From Formicincola oecophyllae (lineage in GTDB: Bacteria > Pseudomonadota > Alphaproteobacteria > Acetobacterales > Acetobacteraceae), in assembly GCF_006542395.2 (NCBI RefSeq), contig NZ_CP038231.1:1798001-1862000 (forward strand): a stretch of 64,000 nucleotides of DNA. Direction: 5' to 3'. The position numbers and the translations under genes were made by a program. The notes under the pieces are model-generated. The model did no database searches. It was not told the origin of the DNA and worked only from the letters and a program-made list of their open reading frames with translations. Positions 51,708 to 60,444 of this stretch are shown piece by piece; within the stretch, counting starts at the first letter, position 1; the number at the start of each line of letters is the position of its first letter.

Positions 51708-52434
51708 CGACCTTCCCATTCCCAATGGTGGCACGCCATGGTGGTTGAACGTTCCGTTCAACTACACACCAAACTGGTTTCCTGGCCCTGATGAAATGCC
51801 ACCCGTTTTCCGCTGGGGGCGGGCGGTTTTGTATGCCCTCCTGCAAGGGCAGACCTGGCCTAATGACGGCGAGCAGTACTGGATCATCAGCGAGAACATC
51901 GCTGGCGAAGGTGGCGCGCGCATCGTGCCTAAGCCTCACAGCGGCACCATTGAGGTTTGGTGCAGCACATCAGGCATGACGTACCACGATGGCCTTGGCG
52001 TGAACGCCTACGCCATGCAGCCAGCCATCATCCCCTACGATTTCTCCAAGGGGTGTTGCGTTCTGGAAATAGTGCTCGACAGCTGCAGCTTGGAAGTCTT
52101 CACCGACCAAGGCGGCGCTGCCACCATGACGTTCTTCCCAGCGCGGGACCAGATTTTCTGCAATCTTTACAGCACTCAGCGCAACGACCCCAACAATCCC
52201 GCCCCCACGGGCGATCCTGTCGACATGGGTTTTGAGTTTTATCCAATCATGCAACCAGACGCACGCACATGGCTCTCTGACAATCAGGAGCAGGTCACAC
52301 TTGATTTCACCCTTGATGACGGCACAGAGCAGCGCGTCTCCTTTCCACTGCCCAAGGCCCTGCCTGGCGCGGCTGGGCAGGATGGCGCCACCCTAGCCAG
52401 CGTCACCACCAGCGCCAGCGTCACCACGTCCTGA
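51697..52434 (+). CDS. Tailspike GH32-like beta-sandwich part (split gene, second half)
   Basis: 245 residues from the ATG at 51697, with AAGGACAACACCC upstream, overlapping the catalytic gene. It corresponds to residues about 400-635 of the single-chain homologue: PPVFRWGRAVLYALLQGQTW, IIPYDFSKGCCVLEIVLDSC and SLEVFTDQGGAATMTFFPA. The C-terminal stretch is threonine/serine-rich. The good Shine-Dalgarno suggests independent translation, not simple decay. Confidence 0.6.
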   Translation: MNPDDLPIPNGGTPWWLNVPFNYTPNWFPGPDEMPPVFRWGRAVLYALLQGQTWPNDGEQYWIISENIAGEGGARIVPKPHSGTIEVWCSTSGMTYHDGLGVNAYAMQPAIIPYDFSKGCCVLEIVLDSCSLEVFTDQGGAATMTFFPARDQIFCNLYSTQRNDPNNPAPTGDPVDMGFEFYPIMQPDARTWLSDNQEQVTLDFTLDDGTEQRVSFPLPKALPGAAGQDGATLASVTTSASVTTS

Positions 52435-52461
52435 GCGCCAAGCAGCATAGGAGACAACGCC

Positions 52462-52884
52462 ATGGCGGACTACCATGTGACGCTTAACAGCGCTTCTACC
52501 CTCAGCAATGGCGCTGCCGGGCCTTCCTGGTCCAGTAGCTTCACGCTGCCGGGCATCGCCACTGAGGCCGAGAACCAGGTGCTGTTCGCACCCTCCAATT
52601 GGGCAGGGTACAATGTGGCCAAGGGCTATATGGATGGCTGGTACAGCCCAGGCGACACCGTGACCTTCCCCAAGCCGTTCAAGGGGATGCCCTGCGTGGT
52701 GGGCACGTGCATCACCGCTTCCAATGGCAACACCTCTGTGCCGGTCAGCATCCTCAACCTGCAACCAAGCGGTTTCCAACTCAACGCGGTTGAGGTCGAT
52801 TCCCCCAGCGGCACGAGCCAGACGGGCGACTGCAAGAACCCTGGCCGCCAATGGTACGTCTTCATCGTTGAAGGCCCGGTTTGA
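52462..52884 (+). CDS. Fibre adhesin, shared N-terminal module, paralogue 2 (short)
   Basis: 140 residues from the ATG at 52462. It has the common start YHVTLNSASTLSNGAAGPSW and then only one short domain (SPGDTVTFPKPFKGMPCVVG, then VPVSILNLQPSGFQLNAVEV), again similar to an H-type lectin repeat. The shortest member of the set. Confidence 0.6.
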   Translation: MADYHVTLNSASTLSNGAAGPSWSSSFTLPGIATEAENQVLFAPSNWAGYNVAKGYMDGWYSPGDTVTFPKPFKGMPCVVGTCITASNGNTSVPVSILNLQPSGFQLNAVEVDSPSGTSQTGDCKNPGRQWYVFIVEGPV

Positions 52885-52919
52885 AGGACCCTGGCCTTTA
52901 TTCAAAAGGACATCCAACC

Positions 52920-53351
52920 ATGAACCATACCACACTCAGCCAGCGCCTCCACAGCGCGCCTGGCCTGGCCACGGTTACCCCCGCCCCTTCCCAAGGGGGC
53001 GGGGTTTTTCATGTGGGCGTCACTTGCGATGGCCCTGATGCCCTGCCGCCGTTCCGTCTGTTCGGCCCCCCTTATGAGGTCAGCGGAGCGCAGGCCCCTG
53101 ACCTGGACAGCGCCCCATGGCAGCGCCTGCTGGCGGCCTACCGCTTTTCCCATCCCTTGGCGCGCTTTGTCATGGTGCGTGATTTCGGGCCTCTCTCCCC
53201 AGGCGCGCCTGAACTGCACCAGGACACCTGCGCCATCACCGCCGATGGGACCGTGACTGTGCTGGGGAAAGGCGTGGCACCGCTGCTGCCACGCGCAACC
53301 GCTGCTGATGGCCCCATCAACCCGCCGCACACCAATGCTTCCATAAACTAA
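52920..53351 (+). CDS. Unknown protein between fibre paralogues
   Basis: 143 residues from the ATG at 52920 (AAAAGGACATCCAACC). It has no similarity that I recognise to the fibres; FRLFGPPYEVSGAQAPDLDS and WQRLLAAYRFSHPLARFVMV are the most structured-looking parts. A strong terminator hairpin lies within its first 30 codons (52979-53009), so an alternative start at the GTG of 53013 is possible. Perhaps a fibre assembly chaperone. Confidence 0.45.
   Translation: MNHTTLSQRLHSAPGLATVTPAPSQGGGVFHVGVTCDGPDALPPFRLFGPPYEVSGAQAPDLDSAPWQRLLAAYRFSHPLARFVMVRDFGPLSPGAPELHQDTCAITADGTVTVLGKGVAPLLPRATAADGPINPPHTNASIN
52979..53009 (+). terminator. Intrinsic terminator inside the 52920 gene
   Basis: CCCCGCCCC (52979-52987) pairs with GGGGCGGGG (52996-53004), followed by five T's. 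It lies inside the open frame starting at 52920, which suggests attenuation, antitermination or a later start codon. Confidence 0.65.
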
Positions 53352-53374
53352 GCAAACCACGAGGCTTCATTCCC

Positions 53375-54043
53375 ATGGTAGATTACCATGTGGCGCTCAA
53401 CAGCGCGTCCACCCTCAGCAACGGCGCTGCCGGGCCCTCCTGGACAACCAGCTTCACCCTGCCAGGGGTGGCCACTCAAATGCAGCTGAATGGTTATCTT
53501 CCCTTGGCGGGCGGCGCCCTCACTGGGCCTCTGAACCTGACCAACGCCACAGCCACGGCGGCTTGGAGCTCCAGCCCGGTCCTGACCATGGAATTGCCCG
53601 CCAAGGAAGGCTTCTTCAAATTCTACAACCAGCTGGATGATTCAGGGGTGGCCAGTGGCGTTGTGCAGGTGCACTCACCAAGCCAGGCTGAAGGCACCAT
53701 CCCTTGGAACTGGTGGTTCTCAGGCAAGCATGGCTGCCTGCTCAACAGCAGCTCCAACGCCATGGTGGCGGCGCCCGGCAATATGCGGCGCCTGCTCCAG
53801 CCCATTACCGTCTCCGCCAAGGATGGTGACTGGATCGCGTTTCCCATCGCTTTCTCCTCCACGGACAACCAGCACATCATGGCCACAGCCATGGATCTAG
53901 GCAACGCCCCTGTCACGGCCTGCGTCAAGGCGGGATACCAGCCCAACATCCAGGGTTTCCACATTGGGCTGTACCTCAAAGATGGCACGCCCGTCACCAC
54001 CCCTGTGAGTGTGACCGTCCTCGCTATCGGTGTGGAAGCCTGA
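53375..54043 (+). CDS. Fibre adhesin, shared N-terminal module, paralogue 3
   Basis: 222 residues from the ATG at 53375. Module VDYHVALNSASTLSNGAAGP, then LPLAGGALTGPLNLTNATAT and a C-terminal lectin-like domain (SAKDGDWIAFPIAFSSTDNQ, then FHIGLYLKDGTPVTTPVSVT). Much of the central part is shared with paralogue 4 (GVVQVHSPSQ, NSSSNAMVAAPGN), so these two are recent relatives. Confidence 0.65.
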   Translation: MVDYHVALNSASTLSNGAAGPSWTTSFTLPGVATQMQLNGYLPLAGGALTGPLNLTNATATAAWSSSPVLTMELPAKEGFFKFYNQLDDSGVASGVVQVHSPSQAEGTIPWNWWFSGKHGCLLNSSSNAMVAAPGNMRRLLQPITVSAKDGDWIAFPIAFSSTDNQHIMATAMDLGNAPVTACVKAGYQPNIQGFHIGLYLKDGTPVTTPVSVTVLAIGVEA

Positions 54044-54097
54044 AACAGGCCTGTACCGGGCACTGCACGAAAAACACATGAAACGGAAAGGCTTCCC

Positions 54098-54874
54098 ATG
54101 GCGGACTACCATGTAACGCTCAACAGCACCTCCACCCTCAGCAATGGCAGCGCCGGGCCTTCCTGGACAACCAGCTTCACCCTGCCAGGGGTGGCCACGG
54201 TGAGCGAGCTTGCCAGCTACGCGACTGTTGATGACTTGAAGGACTACGCCACCCTCTCCCAGTTGAGTGGCTGCGCCACCAAAAGCGACCTTAAAACCTA
54301 CGCCACCACAGCGCAGTTGGGCGGTTACCTGGCCCGCGCTGGCGGGCAGGTTGTGGGGGACATCAACATGGCCCACCCCAGCGCCACGGCCCCGCTGTCC
54401 TCCAGCCCCTTCCTGACGTTGAACCTGCCAGCGGCTGACACTGACTTCACGCTTTACAACTATTTGGATGGCAATGGCGTTGGCAGCGGCGTTGTGCAGG
54501 TGCACTCACCAAGCCAGCCCAAGGGCACCAACCCCTGGACCTGGATGTTTTCGGGGCTGTATGGGTGCCTGCTCAACAGCAGCGCCAACGCCATGGTGGC
54601 GGCGCCTGGCAACCAGCGCCGCCTTTCCCAGCCCTTCACCGTCTCCGCCAAGGATGGCGATTGGATCGCGTTCCCGGTCGCCTTCGCTGGCGCTTATGAC
54701 CAGCAAGTCCTGGCCACCGCCACGGATTTAAGCAACGCCCCCGTCACAGCCTGCCGCAAGGCTGGCCATGCGCGCGACCCCAAGGGGTTCGTCATTGGAC
54801 TTTACGCCAAGGATGGCAGCCCTATCGCCACCCCCATCACTGTGGACATCCTGGCCTACGGTCCAGAGGCCTGA
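54098..54874 (+). CDS. Fibre adhesin, shared N-terminal module, paralogue 4
   Basis: 258 residues from the ATG at 54098. Module ADYHVTLNSTSTLSNGSAGP, followed by an inserted helical stretch (ATVDDLKDYATLSQLSGCAT), then the same central and C-terminal domains as paralogue 3 (FTLYNYLDGNGVGSGVVQVH, then FVIGLYAKDGSPIATPITVD). Likely a longer-stalk version of the same adhesin. Confidence 0.65.
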   Translation: MADYHVTLNSTSTLSNGSAGPSWTTSFTLPGVATVSELASYATVDDLKDYATLSQLSGCATKSDLKTYATTAQLGGYLARAGGQVVGDINMAHPSATAPLSSSPFLTLNLPAADTDFTLYNYLDGNGVGSGVVQVHSPSQPKGTNPWTWMFSGLYGCLLNSSANAMVAAPGNQRRLSQPFTVSAKDGDWIAFPVAFAGAYDQQVLATATDLSNAPVTACRKAGHARDPKGFVIGLYAKDGSPIATPITVDILAYGPEA

Positions 54875-54929
54875 ACAGAGGTGGGCATGGCAATGTCAGC
54901 TTTTCCACCTCATGCGAGCAGGATGACCC

Positions 54930-55847
54930 ATGACAGACTATCATGTGACGCTCAACAGCACCTCCACCCTCAGCAACGGCAGTGCCGGGCCTTCCTGGAC
55001 AACCAGCTTCACCTTGCCTGGAATCGCCCCTGCAAAAGGCCTCGCCCAAGAAACATTCCGAGCGATAGAGGCCGAAGACAGCAAATTGTCGCTTGATGGC
55101 GGGACGATGGCCGGCGCCATTAACATGAATGGCAATGGCCTCAATGCCGGCAACGGCGTTGCCATGGTGTTCCAAGATGATGGCAACATCGTTGCCTACA
55201 GCGCAGGCCAGGGCCAGGCCACGGGCAGGGTGCCCCTCTTGGCGGTGGGCGATACGACTGGGAAAGACGAGGGCGGCTACCCCTCCGTTGTGGCCTCCGT
55301 GCCCATGCTGGTGCCAAACCCCGTGCAAGGGTTGCCCGCCAGTGATGAGCCCATGCAGGCCATCAACCAGGGCACGCTGGCCCAGCAAGGGTTTGTGCAG
55401 GGCAACCAGCACCTCGATGATATGTCGCTTAAGATGGTGGCCATCAAGAGTCAATTTGTCGACAGCGCCAAGACCAAGCCTGCCGGCATCGAGTACATTG
55501 ACGAAGCTGGCAATTTCAACCTGGCCATCTCAGGCCAGTGGGCTGACGACCACTATGTCACCAAATACCAGGGCCTGCAGGTGCAGGGCTTGAACAACGC
55601 CATTATGCAAATTTTTGACCGCAGCGTTAAAAACGGTGATTACGTGACCTTCCCTCAAGCGTTCAACAACGCGGCAAGCGTGACGGCCCAGGCGCTGAAC
55701 CCCCCAGGGGACGCCCCCGTGGCCTTCGCTGCCAAGGACCTCACCAGCAAAGGCTTCACAGCCCTTGTGATCTCAACGCCTGCTGGAGGTGCCAATGCCG
55801 TTCCTACTGATGGCGTGTGGCTCAATTTCACGGCTTACGGCACCTGA
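54930..55847 (+). CDS. Fibre adhesin, shared N-terminal module, paralogue 5
   Basis: 305 residues from the ATG at 54930. Module TDYHVTLNSTSTLSNGSAGP, then MAGAINMNGNGLNAGNGVAM. Next is a segment (MVAIKSQFVDSAKTKPAGIE, YIDEAGNFNLAISGQW) related to the repeat of the cluster 1 fibre at 21417. It ends with a lectin-like NGDYVTFPQAFNNAASVTAQ domain. It therefore combines parts from both clusters. It is the last gene of cluster 2. Confidence 0.65.
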   Translation: MTDYHVTLNSTSTLSNGSAGPSWTTSFTLPGIAPAKGLAQETFRAIEAEDSKLSLDGGTMAGAINMNGNGLNAGNGVAMVFQDDGNIVAYSAGQGQATGRVPLLAVGDTTGKDEGGYPSVVASVPMLVPNPVQGLPASDEPMQAINQGTLAQQGFVQGNQHLDDMSLKMVAIKSQFVDSAKTKPAGIEYIDEAGNFNLAISGQWADDHYVTKYQGLQVQGLNNAIMQIFDRSVKNGDYVTFPQAFNNAASVTAQALNPPGDAPVAFAAKDLTSKGFTALVISTPAGGANAVPTDGVWLNFTAYGT

Positions 55848-56397
55848 GTGCTTCCTGCCGGTTCCGGTCCGCGCCTGTTCAGCTGCAGCGTAGGGGCTGC
55901 CAAATCTTACCAAACCTATGCCTGCCTAAAGCCATGCTTAAGCCAATTTTGCAAATAACTTGGCGGCAGACCACGAACTTCCCTTAACTGGCCTGCCTTC
56001 ATCAATTCCGACATACACTTAGACATTTTGGCAGCATAATGCGCCGGCCTTAACGCGCTTGCGCCCTATAGGGATTCCGCCCTAACGCACTCGGCATCTC
56101 TTGTAAGGGGCCTCGCGGGGTTCTTTCTACGCTTGAACTGCGTTCTGCGCTCCGACAAATCCCGCTTCTACGCCCTCCGGGTTGTCTTGAATCCCTAAAG
56201 CCAGGCGACTTATTGCGCTCCAGCTTTAACAGGCTTCGCCTTATGCGGGGTTCGCTAAGGCCCCTTCGCTTCACGGCTGGTTAGCCTAGATGGCGCCGCT
56301 GTCTTGGCGCCTATTAGCCGCTGCTTCTTGCCACTTGCATTTCATGCGGCGCGGTGTCGCAGCGGCTTTCACGGCTGGTTAGCCTAGATGGCGCCGC
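55848..56397. other. Non-coding right end of cluster 2 with dispersed repeats
   Basis: No gene. It holds GC-rich segments that are the reverse complement of parts of 5270-5650 (for example TAGGCTAACCAGCCGT at 5543, AAGGCGAAGCCTGT near 5276 and GGCGTAGAAGCGGG near 5584), plus a 31-bp direct repeat. This looks like a mosaic intergenic repeat family of the host genome. Confidence 0.5.
56270..56300 (-). repeat. 31-bp direct repeat, copy 1
   Basis: The 31 bases from TTCACGGCTGGTTAGCC to GGCGCCGCT are repeated exactly at 56368-56398, 98 bases away. A shorter version lies in reverse orientation at 5543-5558. Confidence 0.7.
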
Positions 56398-56398
56398 T
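56368..56398 (-). repeat. 31-bp direct repeat, copy 2, touching the gatB stop
   Basis: Exact copy of 56270-56300. Its last base is part of the gatB stop codon, so the repeat abuts the end of the gene without altering it. An attachment-site role is possible, but no partner is seen at the left end of cluster 2. Confidence 0.65.
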
Positions 56399-57906
56399 CA
56401 AGAGAGTTTTTGCTTGAGAAGCTCATTGACCATGGCGGGGTTGGCTTTGCCTTTCATGGCTTTCATGGTCTGGCCCACGAAGAAGCCGAACAGCTTGTCC
56501 TTGCCGCTTTTGTACTCCGCCACTTTGTCGGCGTTAGCGGCCAGCACGGCGTCAATCTCACGCTCAATGGCGCCTGTGTCAGTCACCTGGCGCAGGCCCT
56601 TCTCATCCACAATGGCCTTGGCTGAGGTGGGCTTGCCCGCCACGCCGCGTTCCACCATGGTTTCGAACACCTCCTTGGCGATTTTGCCGTTGATGGTCTT
56701 GTCCAGGATGAGGGAGAGGAGCTCGCGCAGAGCCAAAGCGCTGACGGGGCTGTTCTCCACATGGGTGCCCGTGCGGTTGAGAGCGGCGAAGAAATCGCCC
56801 AGCATCCAGTTAGCGGCCAAGCGGGCGATGTCTTCAGGCGCCTTCTGGCCCTTGTGGCTGGCGAAGTCAGGCCCCCACACGGTGGCCTCATAGAAATCAG
56901 CCACAGGCTGTTCTGCCGTCAGCACGCCTGATTCGTAGGGGGTGACGCCATAGTCACCCTCCAGCCGGGCGCGTTTTTCCTCAGGAAGCTCTGGCAGGGC
57001 GGCCTTGAGGCCATCCACCCATTCCTGGGTGATTTGCAGGGGTAGGAGGTCTGGCTCTGGGAAGTAGCGGTAGTCGTGGGCGTCCTCTTTGCTGCGCAGC
57101 GGCCTTGTTTCGTTCTTGACATGGTCGAAAGCCAGAGTCTGCTGGTCAACAGTGCCGCCGGCCTCCCACACTTCCACCTGGCGGCGGGCTTCGGCCTCAA
57201 TCGCCTGCATGACGAAGCGCACGGAGTTGACGTTCTTAATTTCGCAGCGCGTGCGGTAGTCTTCCCCCGGTTTGCGCACGGATACGTTGACGTCAGCGCG
57301 CATGGAGCCTTCCTCCATATTGCCATCGCAGGTGCCAAGGTAGCGCAGGATCTGGCGCAGCTTGCGCAGATAAGCGCCCGCCTCCTCAGGGCTGCGGATG
57401 TCTGGCTCGCTGACGATTTCCATCAAGGCCACGCCAGCGCGATTGAGGTCGATGAAGGAGCGCTTCGGGTCCTGGTCATGGAGGGACTTGCCAGCGTCCT
57501 GCTCCAGGTGGAGGCGCGTGATGCCCACCTGTGCGGCTGTGCCGTCTGGCAGTTCCGTTTTCACCAGGCCTGTGCCCACGATGGGGAATTCAAACTGGGT
57601 GATTTGGTAGCCTTGGGGCAGGTCGGCGTAGAAATAGTTCTTGCGGTCAAAACGGCTGAAAAGGTTGATCTTGGCTTGAAGGCCCAACCCCGTGCGCACG
57701 GCTTGGGCCACGGCCTCCCCATTCAGGACGGGCAACATGCCTGGCATGGCAGCGTCAATCAGGCTGACATGCTCGTTAGGCTGGCCGCCATAGGTGGCGG
57801 AGGCGCCAGAGAACAGCTTGGCGTTGCTGACCACCTGCGCGTGCACCTCAAGCCCAACCACCACTTCCCATTCGCCGGTCTCGCCGGTGATGCGGTAATC
57901 GCTCAT
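56398..57906 (-). CDS. gatB: Asp/Glu-tRNA amidotransferase subunit B
   Basis: 502 residues from the ATG at 57906. GatB binds misacylated Glu-tRNA(Gln) or Asp-tRNA(Asn) and activates the carboxyl group with ATP for amidation. Typical blocks: [20 protein letters not shown] near the N-terminus, [60 protein letters not shown] and the C-terminal YqeY-like part from about residue 400 ([20 protein letters not shown]). It is the last gene of gatC-gatA-gatB; 23 bases separate it from gatA. Confidence 0.95.
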   Translation of the reverse strand: MSDYRITGETGEWEVVVGLEVHAQVVSNAKLFSGASATYGGQPNEHVSLIDAAMPGMLPVLNGEAVAQAVRTGLGLQAKINLFSRFDRKNYFYADLPQGYQITQFEFPIVGTGLVKTELPDGTAAQVGITRLHLEQDAGKSLHDQDPKRSFIDLNRAGVALMEIVSEPDIRSPEEAGAYLRKLRQILRYLGTCDGNMEEGSMRADVNVSVRKPGEDYRTRCEIKNVNSVRFVMQAIEAEARRQVEVWEAGGTVDQQTLAFDHVKNETRPLRSKEDAHDYRYFPEPDLLPLQITQEWVDGLKAALPELPEEKRARLEGDYGVTPYESGVLTAEQPVADFYEATVWGPDFASHKGQKAPEDIARLAANWMLGDFFAALNRTGTHVENSPVSALALRELLSLILDKTINGKIAKEVFETMVERGVAGKPTSAKAIVDEKGLRQVTDTGAIEREIDAVLAANADKVAEYKSGKDKLFGFFVGQTMKAMKGKANPAMVNELLKQKLS

Positions 57907-57929
57907 GATCGTTCTCTCCTGGTTGGGTC

Positions 57930-59480
57930 TCAGTGGCTGGCATGGAGGGCGGGGCGGCCCTTGGGGGTGGTGGCGAAAGCTGCGGCCTGCTCCACAACGT
58001 GGCCGGCTGCGATGATGTCCTCCTCCCCAAAAAAGCGTCCGATGAGCTGCAGCCCAAGGGGCACACCTTGGCTGTCCAGCCCGCCTGGAAGGGAGAGGGC
58101 AGGCACGCCAGCCAGGGAGGCGGGCACGGTGAAGACGTCATTGAGGTACATCTGCACAGGGTCAGTGGGCTTTTCATCCCAAGCGAAGGCGCCAGAGGGG
58201 GCCGTGGGGGTGAGGATAACGTCCACCTCCTCAAAAGCGCGCAGGAAATCGCGCTGAATTAGCGTACGGACCTTCTGCGCGCGCAGGTAGTAGGCATCGT
58301 AGTAGCCTGATGAGAGCACGTGAGTGCCCAGCAGGATGCGGCGCTTGACTTCCTCCCCGAAGCCTTCAGCGCGGGTGGCCTCGTACATCTCGTCTAGGCT
58401 TGGGCGCTCAGCGCGCATGCCGTAGCGCACACCGTCATAGCGCGCCAGGTTGGAGGAGGCCTCCGCCAAGGCGGCGATGTAATAGGTGGGCAGAGCGTGT
58501 TTGGTGTGCGGCAGGGAGATATCCACCACCTCAGCCCCAGCCGCCTTCAGCCAGCTTGCGGCCTCCTGCCAGAGTTTGTCGATGTCGGCAGGCATACCGG
58601 GGACGCGGTACTCCCGCGGGATGCCGATTTTCATGCCCTTGATGGACCTACCCAAGGCTGCCTCATAACGGGGCACGGGCTGGTTGACGCTGGTGGCGTC
58701 TTTGGGGTCGAAACCTGCCATACTCTCCAGCAGGATGGCGCAGTCTTGGAGGGTGCGCGCCATGGGCCCAGCTTGGTCGAGGGAACTTGCGAAGGCGATC
58801 TGCCCAAAGCGCGAGCAGCGACCATAAGTGGGCTTGATGCCGGTGATGCCGCAATAAGCAGCTGGCTGGCGGATGGAACCGCCTGTGTCCGTTCCTGTGG
58901 CACCCAAGCAAAGCCCAGCGGCAACAGCTGCGGCAGAACCCCCTGAGGAGCCGCCAGGCACCAGCTTAGCGTCAGAGCCATGGCGCTTCCAGGGGTTTTC
59001 CACGCCGCCGAAAGCAGAGGTGAGGTTGGTGGACCCCATGGCGAACTCATCAAGGTTGAGCTTACCCAGGAACACCGCGCCGTCATCAAGCAGGTTTTGC
59101 GTCACCGTGCTTTCATAAGGGGGGGTGAAGTCCCCCAGGATGCGGCTGGCCGCTGTGGTGCGCACCCCCTTGGTGGCAAACAGGTCCTTGATGCCAAGGG
59201 GAATGCCCGTCAGCGCCTTGGCCTGGCCTTTAGCGATGGCCTCGTCTGCCTGGCGGGCCGCCTGGCGGGCCTGTTCAGGCGTACGCGTGATGAAGCTGTT
59301 GATCTGGCCATCCAGGCGTTCAATGGCGTCCAGGAAGGCGTTTGTGAGTTCAAGCGCCGTGAAGTCCTTGTTGCGCAGCCCATCGCGCGCGCTGGCCAGT
59401 GTGTGGTCAGTCAGCTTGGTGGGCTTGGTGCTGGTCGCTGTGCTGTTGGTCATGTTGCCTGTGGTCGTGCTGCTTGTCAT
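57930..59480 (-). CDS. gatA: Asp/Glu-tRNA amidotransferase subunit A (amidase)
   Basis: 516 residues from the ATG at 59480, preceded by GGGAG. GatA frees ammonia from glutamine. The amidase-signature Ser-cisSer-Lys triad is visible as K98 ([10 protein letters not shown]), S178 ([15 protein letters not shown]) and S202 ([14 protein letters not shown]), with the family spacing. A threonine-rich leader of about 20 residues is longer than usual. The start is 14 bases after the gatC stop, so the three genes are one operon transcribed away from ruvX. Confidence 0.95.
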   Translation of the reverse strand: MTSSTTTGNMTNSTATSTKPTKLTDHTLASARDGLRNKDFTALELTNAFLDAIERLDGQINSFITRTPEQARQAARQADEAIAKGQAKALTGIPLGIKDLFATKGVRTTAASRILGDFTPPYESTVTQNLLDDGAVFLGKLNLDEFAMGSTNLTSAFGGVENPWKRHGSDAKLVPGGSSGGSAAAVAAGLCLGATGTDTGGSIRQPAAYCGITGIKPTYGRCSRFGQIAFASSLDQAGPMARTLQDCAILLESMAGFDPKDATSVNQPVPRYEAALGRSIKGMKIGIPREYRVPGMPADIDKLWQEAASWLKAAGAEVVDISLPHTKHALPTYYIAALAEASSNLARYDGVRYGMRAERPSLDEMYEATRAEGFGEEVKRRILLGTHVLSSGYYDAYYLRAQKVRTLIQRDFLRAFEEVDVILTPTAPSGAFAWDEKPTDPVQMYLNDVFTVPASLAGVPALSLPGGLDSQGVPLGLQLIGRFFGEEDIIAAGHVVEQAAAFATTPKGRPALHASH

Positions 59481-59494
59481 GTCTGTACGCTCCC

Positions 59495-59797
59495 TCACTC
59501 AACCACTTTTGGCACGGTGTAGTAGGGTCCCACGCGGTCTGGCGCGTTCTCCAGCACGGCTTCGCGGCAGTCACCCCCAGTGGCGGTGCCGTTTGTCACC
59601 TCATCAGCGCGCAGGCGGGGTGTAGCCAGGCCTGTGCCCACCATGGGAGGAACGCCAGCGATGTTCACTTCCTCCAGCATACCCACCCATTCGACAATGC
59701 CTTCCATCTGCTGGCGGAAAGCGGCCACCTCCTCTGGCGCCAGGCCAATGCGCGCCAATTTGGCGATGTGGGCGACGGCTTTGTCATCAAGTGCCAT
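59495..59797 (-). CDS. gatC: Asp/Glu-tRNA amidotransferase subunit C
   Basis: 100 residues from the ATG at 59797. The short GatC pattern is clear: [40 protein letters not shown], then LRADEVTNG and a closing [17 protein letters not shown]. GatC holds GatA and GatB together. It is the first gene of the operon and divergent from ruvX with 78 bases between starts. Confidence 0.93.
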   Translation of the reverse strand: MALDDKAVAHIAKLARIGLAPEEVAAFRQQMEGIVEWVGMLEEVNIAGVPPMVGTGLATPRLRADEVTNGTATGGDCREAVLENAPDRVGPYYTVPKVVE

Positions 59798-59875
59798 GGT
59801 GAATCCTCGCGTGCTGGCCTGGGGGGCCAGATTTCGTTAACCCTGTTCCGTGAATGAAGGGTATAACGCCCCCCC

Positions 59876-60355
59876 ATGGCTTTGTTCAATCCACACGACC
59901 TCCGCCCGCTCCTCCCCCCCGGCACGCGCTTGCTGGGGGTTGACCCTGGCAAACGCCAAATCGGCCTGGCGCTTTCTGACGTCTCCCTCACGCTGGCTTC
60001 GCCGCTGCTTACCCTCAAGCGGGGCAAAATGGCGCAAAACGTGGTTGAGCTGGAAAACCTAGTGCACCGCCACGGCATTGGCGGGCTTGTGGTGGGGCTG
60101 CCCCTTTCGCTTGATGGCGACTTTGGGCCTGCTGCGCGCGCAGCCCATGATTGGGGGGGGGACATCGCTGAGCGTCTGGGCCTGCCCTGCGCGCTGTGGG
60201 ATGAGCGTCTGTCCTCAAGCGCTGTCAACCGCTTCCTCATCCAGGAGGCGGACGCTAGCCGCGCCAAACGCGCTGAGGTGGTGGACAAAATGGCGGCTGC
60301 CTACATCCTCCAGGCGTTTCTGGATGCGACCGCTACAGATAAGCCCAATATATAA
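59876..60355 (+). CDS. ruvX: Putative pre-16S rRNA nuclease / Holliday junction resolvase-like RuvX (YqgF)
   Basis: 159 residues from the ATG at 59876. The RNase H-like fold is recognised by LLGVDPGKRQIGLALSD with the first catalytic aspartate, GGLVVGLPLSLDGDFGPAAR, and LWDERLSSSAVNRFL with the second acidic pair, plus VDKMAAAYILQAFLD at the end. The family processes the 5' end of pre-16S rRNA; the resolvase name is historical. Divergent from gatC. Confidence 0.9.
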   Translation: MALFNPHDLRPLLPPGTRLLGVDPGKRQIGLALSDVSLTLASPLLTLKRGKMAQNVVELENLVHRHGIGGLVVGLPLSLDGDFGPAARAAHDWGGDIAERLGLPCALWDERLSSSAVNRFLIQEADASRAKRAEVVDKMAAAYILQAFLDATATDKPNI

Positions 60356-60444
60356 CTAAGCCAGATTTGTGATGTGACCACGCCCAGGCAGTCCTGAACG
60401 CGCAGCTCAAGCGATCCTGGCTGGGGGCTAAGTGCTGGGGCGCC

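Noticed and set aside
56270-56398. 31-bp direct repeats as attachment sites of cluster 2
   Set aside because: Both copies lie at the right end only and no copy was seen near 33.0-33.6 kb; there is also no integrase in the cluster. Kept as repeats only.
57076-58257. 393-codon plus-strand open frame
   Set aside because: Lies antisense across gatB and the end of gatA, both of which show full conserved motifs. No ribosome-binding site or domain supports it.
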